A stretch of 15,529 bases of DNA from Gemmatimonadaceae bacterium (lineage in GTDB: Bacteria; Latescibacterota; UBA2968; UBA8231), in contig PBSR01000233.1 of the NCBI GenBank assembly GCA_002726335.1, forward strand, positions 1 to 15,529. Reading direction: 5' to 3'. Of this stretch, positions 6,561 through 13,076 are shown piece by piece (within the stretch, counting starts at the first letter, position 1; the number at the start of each line of letters is the position of its first letter). A program made the position numbers and the translations under genes. The notes beneath the pieces are model-generated. The model did not search any database. It was not told where the DNA came from and saw only the letters and a program-made list of their open reading frames with translations.

Positions 6561-7930
6561 AACCAGACAGACCGAACCTGGTGTTCGTTTTTCCCGACGA
6601 ATTCCGCTCGCAGGCCATCGGCCGCACGGGCCAGGACCCGGTACTGACCCCTCACCTGGATGCCTTTTCGCGGCAGAGCCTCGTGTTCACCGACGCGGTG
6701 AGCAATCGCCCCGTGTGCAGCCCGTACAGGGCCATGCTGTTGTCGGGCAGGTATCCCCATGCCAACGGCGTGCTGGGGAACGTCAACTCGTCGACCGTGC
6801 AGTACGACAACTTTCTTCGCCAGGAGGAGCGCTGTTTCTCGGATGTCCTGCACGAGGCAGGATATTGTCAGGGATACATCGGCAAGCTTCATCTGGACCC
6901 GCCGAACCGTCAGTCGCACTTCACCGAGGGTCCCAGGCAGGATGGTGTGGTGTGGGACGCCTACACGCCCCCCGGGCCGCGACGACACGGCTTCGACTTC
7001 TGGCATTCCTACGGCTGCTGTGACTGGCACAATCAGCCTCACTACTGGCATGGCGACGCGCGCATCGATCAGCGGCTCGAGGTCCACGAGTGGTCGACGA
7101 AACACGAGACCGATGTGGCCGTCGACTACATCGAAAACCGAACCGGATGGCGCGACCCGGACAAGCCTTTTTCCCTGTTCGTTTCCTACAACCCGCCGCA
7201 CATGCCCTTCGACCAGGTGCCAGGCGAATATGTGGAACGATATGGGGATGCCTCCCACGGGGAATTGCTGACCCGAGCCAACGTGCCCACCGACGAGCGC
7301 GGTGACCGGGCAAGACGGGATGTGAAGAACTACTTCGCCATGGTCACCGGTGTCGATGAGAACTTTGGACGCATCCTCACAGCGTTGCGGGAACAGGACC
7401 TGGAGCAGAACACCATCGTCGTGTTCACCTCTGATCACGGCGAGATGATGGGCAGCCACGGGTTGATGGGAAAGAGCGTGTGGTACGAAGAGTCGATGGT
7501 GGTGCCGCTGATGGTACGCTGGCCGGGCCATATCGCTGCGGGAACGGACGATCTGTTGATCGGCACGGCTGATCTGACGACCTCGCTGCTGGCGTTGACC
7601 GGGCACCGGGACCGGATTCCCCAACTCATGCAGGGCCACGACTATTCGAGAGCCTTCCTAGGGGGCACCGTGGCGCGGCCGACGTCGGCCCTCTATCTGG
7701 AGACACATCCCGCCTGGCCGGAGGGGGGCCGCCGAGGCGTCAGGACACACCGGCACACGTACGTAGCAGAGCGGTCGAGGGATGGCGGTAAGAGAGAGAT
7801 CCTGCACGACAATCGGGAGGATCCCTATCAACTCGCCGATATCTCCGCCGACTCGAATGAGCTCATCGCCGATCTGCGGGGAGAGATGGAGAATTGGCTG
7901 CGACAGACGGCCGATCCGTGGCTCGATTGA
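6557..7930 (+). CDS. Type I (formylglycine) sulfatase, cytoplasmic
   Basis: This 457-residue arylsulfatase-type hydrolase of the alkaline-phosphatase superfamily should cleave sulfate esters, probably from sugars. The catalytic motif CSPYR (54-58) in PVCSPYRAMLLSGRYPHANG fits C-x-P-x-R, so Cys54 would be converted to formylglycine. Other metal or substrate ligands are visible: PDE near the N-terminus (Asp14), GKLH (109-112), NPPHMPF (212-218) and the second metal site SDHGEMMGSHG (292-302), followed by Lys306. Length is normal for family S1. There is no signal peptide, unlike most such sulfatases, so it should act in the cytoplasm on imported sulfated compounds and would need a cytoplasmic maturase, not seen here. 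The TTG start overlaps the methyltransferase stop as TTGA and has GAGGA upstream. The fourth motif position is Tyr rather than the usual Ser/Thr/Ala. Confidence 0.88.
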   Translation: MKPDRPNLVFVFPDEFRSQAIGRTGQDPVLTPHLDAFSRQSLVFTDAVSNRPVCSPYRAMLLSGRYPHANGVLGNVNSSTVQYDNFLRQEERCFSDVLHEAGYCQGYIGKLHLDPPNRQSHFTEGPRQDGVVWDAYTPPGPRRHGFDFWHSYGCCDWHNQPHYWHGDARIDQRLEVHEWSTKHETDVAVDYIENRTGWRDPDKPFSLFVSYNPPHMPFDQVPGEYVERYGDASHGELLTRANVPTDERGDRARRDVKNYFAMVTGVDENFGRILTALREQDLEQNTIVVFTSDHGEMMGSHGLMGKSVWYEESMVVPLMVRWPGHIAAGTDDLLIGTADLTTSLLALTGHRDRIPQLMQGHDYSRAFLGGTVARPTSALYLETHPAWPEGGRRGVRTHRHTYVAERSRDGGKREILHDNREDPYQLADISADSNELIADLRGEMENWLRQTADPWLD

Positions 7931-7932
7931 GA

Positions 7933-7974
7933 GTACGCTGTCGTCACCACCGGACGGTGTCTCAGCGAGCGTAC
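7933..7974. terminator. Stem-loop between convergent genes, possible bidirectional terminator
   Basis: GTACGCT (7933-7939) pairs perfectly with AGCGTAC (7968-7974). CACC (7948-7951) pairs with GGTG (7956-7959) inside it. An alternative outer stem is CGCTG (7936-7940) with CAGCG (7963-7967). The structure covers the 31-base gap between the convergent sulfatase and TPR genes and the last codons of the TPR gene. No T-run follows on either strand, so it is only a weak terminator candidate. Confidence 0.4.
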
Positions 7975-9137
7975 GGATCCCCGCGGTACCGCCGCGCCTT
8001 CTTGTGGCTGGTGCCCTGCTCCGGCAGCTCCAGCACACGTGCGTAGCTCTGCCTGGCGTCCTCTTGCCGGCCGAGCTCATCGAAGGTCATTCCGAGATAC
8101 AGATTCGCCAGGGCCGCGTATCCGTTCGTCTCCTGATCCTCGGGGTCGGGGCCCAGGGTGCGTGCCAGACTGTCAGCCGCCGAGAAGCTGCCCACCGCCG
8201 CCTCTCGACGTCGCTGGCGGAAGGCATTCTTGCCGATGTAGTACAGCGCTTCGATGTGGCCACGCTGGTGGTAGCCGGCCTGTCCGGCGCGGCTCCGCCT
8301 TGCCACCTCTTCGTATTGACCGATGCCCTGAACCCAGCGCCCCAGAGCGATGAGAGTACGCGCCCGGTAGCGATGGAACAGGGCGTTTTCCGGATACATC
8401 TCGTGCAGCTCCACCAGGTACGGCAGGGCGCCGGCGTCGTCCTCCTCGAACATGCGGTGAATCTGGGCCAGGAAGTAGATCGCCTCGACCCGGGCATAGC
8501 GGCCATCGCGGGCCACCTGCTGCAACTGCTGCAGCCCGAGTTCACGGTCGCCGTCAGCGAGGAAGAGCATGATGGGGCGGACGATGGGATGCCTCTCGGG
8601 GATAACCTCGGCGAAGTAGTTGTAGATGCCCTGGCCGAAGAGAATGTCCTTGTTCGTCGGCTCCAGTGCCCGGCTCTTCTTCAGCAGTGGCAGACAGCGC
8701 AGCCCGTCACGAGCAGCACGCACGAACTGGTGTCGATCGCCGCGCAGCCGGCCGCGAAAGCCGACGGCTCCACCCTTGAACAGAATGGCGTCGAAGTCGT
8801 CGGGATCCTGTGCCAGGCGGTTGTCGCAGACCTCGATACAGCGCTCCAGCAACCGGTAGAACGCCTCGTCGTGGGACCGATCCTCCAGGTCGATGAGTAC
8901 TCGCCACCATCCGACCATGGCGAGGAAGAAGTGCCCCGCCGGGTTGGCCGGATCATCGGCGATGATGGCTTCGAAATAGCGGTCGGCTTCGACGAAGTGC
9001 AGCTGGTAGATGAGGTCGATGCCCTGCTGGATCCGCGGGTCGGTGCCGCCGCGCATGGTCAGACCTTCGGCACCGGCGGGTCCTGGTGGCAGCAGGCTGA
9101 GAAAGGCCACCAGAAGCGGCCATGCGAGGCGGATCAT
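7962..9137 (-). CDS. Exported tetratricopeptide-repeat protein
   Basis: This 391-residue protein starts with a type I signal peptide (hydrophobic residues 5-17, cleavage near AGA at 21-23). The rest is almost wholly helical. TPR-type helix pairs are visible at about 34-67 (QGIDLIYQLHFVEADRYFEA), 216-250, 254-285, 294-325 and 340-373, the last with YLGMTFDELGRQEDARQSYA. The central part (about 70-210) has longer helices with fewer repeat marks (DAILFKGGAVGFRGRLRGDR). It probably works as a periplasmic or outer-membrane scaffold; no catalytic motif is seen. The ATG at 9137 has AAGG nine bases upstream. It is a single-gene unit, convergent with the sulfatase and divergent from the flavoprotein, so context does not indicate a partner. 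Confidence 0.8.
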   Translation of the reverse strand: MIRLAWPLLVAFLSLLPPGPAGAEGLTMRGGTDPRIQQGIDLIYQLHFVEADRYFEAIIADDPANPAGHFFLAMVGWWRVLIDLEDRSHDEAFYRLLERCIEVCDNRLAQDPDDFDAILFKGGAVGFRGRLRGDRHQFVRAARDGLRCLPLLKKSRALEPTNKDILFGQGIYNYFAEVIPERHPIVRPIMLFLADGDRELGLQQLQQVARDGRYARVEAIYFLAQIHRMFEEDDAGALPYLVELHEMYPENALFHRYRARTLIALGRWVQGIGQYEEVARRSRAGQAGYHQRGHIEALYYIGKNAFRQRRREAAVGSFSAADSLARTLGPDPEDQETNGYAALANLYLGMTFDELGRQEDARQSYARVLELPEQGTSHKKARRYRGDPYAR

Positions 9138-9144
9138 GGATGGG

Positions 9145-9150
9145 TACCTT
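9145..9150 (+). promoter_or_regulatory. Candidate -10 hexamer for a leaderless flavoprotein mRNA
   Basis: TACCTT fits TANNNT and ends exactly seven bases before the ATG at 9158, the same spacing as the hexamer before 4924. I see no convincing -35 at 17 bases upstream. The GGAG at 9153-9156 is only one base from the ATG, too close to act as a normal ribosome binding site. Confidence 0.35.
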
Positions 9151-9157
9151 GTGGAGT

Positions 9158-10534
9158 ATGAAATTCGACCATGACATGATCGTACTCGGCGGCGGCTCCG
9201 GTGGCTACGCCGCAGCTCGCACCGCCCGTGACGCCGGCGCCGATGTCGCCATCGTCGACCCGGGCCCTTTGGGCGGATTGTGCATTCTGCGCGGCTGCAT
9301 GCCGAGCAAAGCCATCCTGCGCTCTTCCGATATCATGTCCCTCATGCGCCGTGCCGGCGAATTCGGCCTGCGCACCGACGGCATAGGCGCTGACCTCGGT
9401 GCGATCATGGAACGCAAGGACCGGCTGATCCGCGAGTTCGCCGACTACCGCATCGAACAGTTGAGAGGGTTCACTCTCTACGAGGACTACGGCCGTTTCC
9501 TTTCCTCCCACCAGATCGACGTGGGCGGTCGCACGCTGTCGGCGCGCACCTTTGTCGTGGCCACCGGATCCGTCATCAGTCACGTGCCCATACCCGGTCT
9601 CGACGACGTGGGCTACATCACCAGCGACGAAGCCCTCGACCTGCGCCACCCTCCGGCCTCGATGCTCGTACTCGGCGCCGGTTCCGTCGCCTGTGAGCTG
9701 GCCCAGTTCTACGGTCGCATCGGCGTCGACGTAACCATCATCCAGCGCAGTCACCATATCCTGTCCGGCCTCGACGAAGATCTGGCCCGGCCGGTGGAGG
9801 CCCGGCTTCGGGAGGAGGGTTTCTCGCTGTTCACCGGAACTCAGTTGCACAGATTTGAACGCCGCGATAGCCTGAAGGTCGCCCACTTTTCACATGCAGG
9901 TGAAGAGAAAACTGCCGCTGCTGAGGCCGTGTTTCAAGCTCTCGGTCGACGGCCCAACACGACGAACCTCGGTCTCGACAGAGCGGGGGTCACCCTCGAC
10001 CAACAGCGCATCTGTGTCGACGGCGAAATGCGCACCAGCCAGCCTCATATCTTCGCCGTGGGTGACGTCAACGGCGTTCACGAGATCGTCCATATCGCCG
10101 TTCTGCAGGGAGAGGCCGTCGGCTTCAATGCGACCCATCCCGACGAGCCACAACGGAATGTCGACGAACGCCTGACAGTAGAGGTGACCTTCACCGATCC
10201 CCAAGTGGCGACGGTGGGTCTCACCGAGCGACGTTGCCAGCAGCAGGACGTGCCCTATCTGGTGGCCAGCTATCCCTTCGACGATCACGGCAAGTCGATG
10301 TGCCTCGGCGAGACTCATGGCCTGGTGAAGATCCTGTGTCATCCACAGACGGGCGAGATTCTCGGCGCTGGTCTCTGCGGACCCGAGGTGGGCGAACTCG
10401 TGCACGAGCTGGCGGCCATCATGTACTTTCGAGGGTCCGTCCGTGATCTGGCCGCCATCCCCCACTACCACCCGACGCTGGCCGAGATCCTCACCTACCC
10501 CGCGGAGGAGCTCGCCGAAGCCGTGAACGATTAG
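9158..10534 (+). CDS. FAD-dependent disulfide oxidoreductase, dihydrolipoamide-dehydrogenase-like
   Basis: This 458-residue class I pyridine-nucleotide disulfide oxidoreductase has the FAD-binding loop GGGSGG (11-16) near the N-terminus. A redox-active Cys pair follows in GGLCILRGCMPSK (39-51, Cys42 and Cys47), then ATGS, and a second Rossmann loop GAGSVACE for NAD(P)H. The second FAD motif is HIFAVGDVNG, and the dimer-interface end carries PHYHPTLAEIL, matching the His-Pro-Thr-x-x-Glu of lipoamide dehydrogenase. Length is normal. The pair spacing CILRGC differs from CLNVGC of lipoamide dehydrogenase and CVNVGC of mercuric reductase, and no pyruvate- or glycine-type complex partners are nearby, so the substrate is open. 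The start at 9158 begins right before the FAD strand; ATGs at 9140 and 9122 are possible but would run into or past the divergent gene start. Confidence 0.88.
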   Translation: MKFDHDMIVLGGGSGGYAAARTARDAGADVAIVDPGPLGGLCILRGCMPSKAILRSSDIMSLMRRAGEFGLRTDGIGADLGAIMERKDRLIREFADYRIEQLRGFTLYEDYGRFLSSHQIDVGGRTLSARTFVVATGSVISHVPIPGLDDVGYITSDEALDLRHPPASMLVLGAGSVACELAQFYGRIGVDVTIIQRSHHILSGLDEDLARPVEARLREEGFSLFTGTQLHRFERRDSLKVAHFSHAGEEKTAAAEAVFQALGRRPNTTNLGLDRAGVTLDQQRICVDGEMRTSQPHIFAVGDVNGVHEIVHIAVLQGEAVGFNATHPDEPQRNVDERLTVEVTFTDPQVATVGLTERRCQQQDVPYLVASYPFDDHGKSMCLGETHGLVKILCHPQTGEILGAGLCGPEVGELVHELAAIMYFRGSVRDLAAIPHYHPTLAEILTYPAEELAEAVND

Positions 10535-10545
10535 TCTTCCCGCAC

Positions 10546-11571
10546 TCACTCTTCCTCTTCGACGCCAACACCGATCAGTTCCACCCGTTGGCCCGGTTCA
10601 ATCAGCCCCCCGCCGCGTAGTGCCACCACGCGTGAGACGTTGTCGCTAATCACATCCCGCACCTCGACAACGGGTGGATCGACGTGGGCGCTGCCGGATA
10701 CGGTGAACCGGTAGCCCAGCCGCACGCCGTGAGTGTGTCCGAGATTGATGAAGACCTCGTCGCCGAACACGGACAGGATCTGTGGCTCCTCATCGAGGTC
10801 GGTCAATTCCCCTGGGCGCAGCAGTTGGTCCAGCTCGGTGGCCAGCTGCTGCAACGCCTGCACTGTCGCCTCCCCCAGAGCTGTGGCGCGAAACTCATCG
10901 CTGTCGAACCGCATGTGCTCGAGACGGTTGAACTGTTCATCCCCCTCGCGGGGCTTGCCGAGCAGGTCCAGGCCCAACCCTCTGTTCTGTGACTCCCTGG
11001 TGATCTGGACCGACCCGATCAGACCGAGGGGGGAGCCGCCGAACATCCGGGCACTCAGCTCGACGGTCCCGACATAAGACTTGTATCCGGCAACCAGAGG
11101 GTTGCCGACGTGCAGGCGCTCGAACTTGTAGGTGTGCAGAGCGCCGACGACGAGAAAGTCCGCCATCAGCATGTCGCTGAGTTCCTGCTGGTGGCTCTCA
11201 ACCCAACGGTGATCGCGTCCCGCGACGGCCACCTCCACCGCCGCCGCCGGTACGACCCGGCAGATATCCCGTGCGGCCAGCAGGGGCTCCAGCATACGGG
11301 GAAGATCCCGGGGCAGGTCAAACACATCATCCCGAAACCCGGCATCCTCGTAGAACGGTGCCACCACAACCCAGGGCCGGTACGTGGCCTCGGCGCTGTC
11401 GCTGGCCGCAGTCTGGCGCGACTCGAGGTGTTCTGCCAGAACCGACGGGGCTGGTGCAGTGTACCTCTCGGCGGTCGGTGGTGTGAGTCGCCAGCCCATC
11501 GTCCCACAGGCCGTGAGTCCAACCACGAGGATGAGCCAGACAGGGAGCCGGGTGCGCACGGCCGCCGTCAA
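10546..11571 (-). CDS. CsgG/FlgT-like outer-membrane lipoprotein
   Basis: Starting at TTG 11571, this is a 341-residue lipoprotein with lipobox LTAC and Cys22. Residues about 66-250 look like the TolB-N/CsgG/FlgT-middle type of alpha/beta domain: a strand WVVVAPFYED (67-76), a variable loop, ADFLVVGALHTYKFE (137-151), a strand GTVELSARMF (168-177), and a closing helix ALGEATVQALQQLATELDQL (231-250). Residues about 262-334 form a small beta domain (ILSVFGDEVFINLGHTHGVR, EVRDVISDNVSRVV, IEPGQRVELIG) resembling the C-terminal domain of FlgT and related proteins. The tail is acidic (EEEE). The TTG overlaps the amylase stop (TTGA); a GTG at 11559 is an alternative, and neither has a clear Shine-Dalgarno site. 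No flagellar or curli genes are nearby, so the role is unknown. The fold assignment is moderate. Confidence 0.6.
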   Translation of the reverse strand: MTAAVRTRLPVWLILVVGLTACGTMGWRLTPPTAERYTAPAPSVLAEHLESRQTAASDSAEATYRPWVVVAPFYEDAGFRDDVFDLPRDLPRMLEPLLAARDICRVVPAAAVEVAVAGRDHRWVESHQQELSDMLMADFLVVGALHTYKFERLHVGNPLVAGYKSYVGTVELSARMFGGSPLGLIGSVQITRESQNRGLGLDLLGKPREGDEQFNRLEHMRFDSDEFRATALGEATVQALQQLATELDQLLRPGELTDLDEEPQILSVFGDEVFINLGHTHGVRLGYRFTVSGSAHVDPPVVEVRDVISDNVSRVVALRGGGLIEPGQRVELIGVGVEEEE

Positions 11572-13073
11572 TCGGCCAGAGCCACGAAGAGTGCACTCAG
11601 ACCGGGCAAGTCGATCACGAGTGAATCCCCGGTCACAGCCATTGGTTCCTGCGTTACGGCGTCGGTAAACCGCCCGGCCCCCAGCTGTGCCGTGGCGAAG
11701 GCCGCCCTGCGGTTCGTCCCGCCGGTGTTCAGCAAGTAGAGCACGCGGTCCTCGCCGTACACCTTCATGTCCACCAGCAGGGCTTCCCCCGCTACGAGGC
11801 TCTGCCGCGATCCGTTCCACAGCGCCGGGTGTCGGGCACGGACCCGCATCAGGCTGGCTACGTACTCCCTCAGCTTTTCTGCGGCAGGCGGCAGGTTGGT
11901 GAAGCGACCGCTCGTGCGGGCCACGTGGTCATCACACTGGAACACCTCCCAGCACTTGTCCTCGACCCGGGCGGCGAATCCCGCTACCTCGTCGCCGGTC
12001 TCCTCCCCGTAATAGAAGGTGACGGGACCGGTGTAAGCCGCCAGGAAGGAATGTGCCGCCCGCAGGCGGGCCCAGTACTGGGCCGTGTCGGGACCGCCCA
12101 GTCCGGCGCGTTCGATGAGATCACCGAAGCGGAGCAGATCATGATTGGACAGCATCAGATTCGGCACGGCGTGAGGCGGGTAGGCGGCGTGGGTGGCGTA
12201 CCCTGCGGCCAGGTGACTCGCCGGCAACCCGCCGCGGCCGCTCTCCTCCACGGCCAGGGTCTGTACGAGGCGGTAGCGCAAAGGAAAATCGAAAGCCGAC
12301 AGCAGGGCCGGAGTACTGGCAGGTCCGTACGCGTCACGGGCGATCTCGGCTTCGCCGCGCCACACTTCGGCCACCATGTATCCGAGAGTTCCCCATTGGT
12401 TTCCCTCGAGGTCGCGCTGACGACAGTGTTGTTCGACAGCTTCCCGGATTCTGCGCCACATGGGGGGCGGCACCTGGTAGGCCTGATCGAGGCGCCAGCC
12501 GTCGATGTTCAGTTCGTCGATCCAGTGAAGAGCGACCTCGGTGTAGAAATCAAGGCTGCCCGGGTATTCCACAGGATTGGATGGCCCGGCCGGTACCCTG
12601 CCGGTGGGCGACGGTACCACGTCTCCCTTGTGATGACCGAAGACGCCGTCAAAGAAAACGTAGAGCCCGAGCGCGTGGGCCGCGTCGACCAGTCTCCGGG
12701 CATCCTCGAGGCTGCCGAACTCCGGATCGATGGAGAAGTAGTCGCGTGCAAAGTACCCTGTCGCATCGAGACGATCGTCCTCTTCAGCGTGGCGGTCACT
12801 GTCAAAAACGGGCGTCAGCCAGATGGCGTTGACACCGAGCTCGGCGATACGGGACAACTGTTGTGTGATGCCGCGCAGGTCGCCGAGATGGTGGCTCGGA
12901 CCCCAGCCCGACCCGTAGCCGCGAGTGCTGTCGCCGTCGGCGTAGGCCTCCACCATGATCTGGTAGATGCGCAGTTGGTTGAAGCTGGTTCGACGATCCG
13001 AGTACTGCCACTGTCTCGTCGCGCAGGAGACACAGGCTACCGCCAGCAGTGCCGTGAGCAGGTTTCGTGTCAA
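11568..13073 (-). CDS. GH13 alpha-amylase-family lipoprotein
   Basis: This 501-residue alpha-glucan-active enzyme has the GH13 catalytic barrel. The family regions are in order: region I FFDGVFGHH (140-148), region II DGWRLDQAY (191-199) with nucleophile Asp196, region III VAEVW (234-238) with acid/base Glu236, and region IV LSNHDLLR (308-315) with His311 and Asp312. The catalytic triad is complete, but the region I Asn is Gly146. A short lipoprotein signal ends at Cys14 or Cys17, so it acts outside the inner membrane, probably on the outer membrane. The start is TTG 13073 with AAAGG seven bases upstream; the next Met (residue 40) lies past the signal. It follows two sugar permease genes, fitting a role in trimming malto-oligosaccharides or related glucans for import. 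Substrate and hydrolase versus transferase activity are not settled by sequence. Confidence 0.9.
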   Translation of the reverse strand: MTRNLLTALLAVACVSCATRQWQYSDRRTSFNQLRIYQIMVEAYADGDSTRGYGSGWGPSHHLGDLRGITQQLSRIAELGVNAIWLTPVFDSDRHAEEDDRLDATGYFARDYFSIDPEFGSLEDARRLVDAAHALGLYVFFDGVFGHHKGDVVPSPTGRVPAGPSNPVEYPGSLDFYTEVALHWIDELNIDGWRLDQAYQVPPPMWRRIREAVEQHCRQRDLEGNQWGTLGYMVAEVWRGEAEIARDAYGPASTPALLSAFDFPLRYRLVQTLAVEESGRGGLPASHLAAGYATHAAYPPHAVPNLMLSNHDLLRFGDLIERAGLGGPDTAQYWARLRAAHSFLAAYTGPVTFYYGEETGDEVAGFAARVEDKCWEVFQCDDHVARTSGRFTNLPPAAEKLREYVASLMRVRARHPALWNGSRQSLVAGEALLVDMKVYGEDRVLYLLNTGGTNRRAAFATAQLGAGRFTDAVTQEPMAVTGDSLVIDLPGLSALFVALAD

Positions 13074-13076
13074 TCG

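Noticed and set aside
6524..7639. A 371-codon minus-strand open frame opposite the sulfatase
   Set aside because: It is a mirror of the sulfatase codons; the sulfatase has all catalytic motifs, and this frame has none.
7782..9161. A 459-codon plus-strand open frame opposite the TPR gene
   Set aside because: It lies in the complementary codon register of the TPR gene, overlaps the sulfatase end in another frame and has no domain features.
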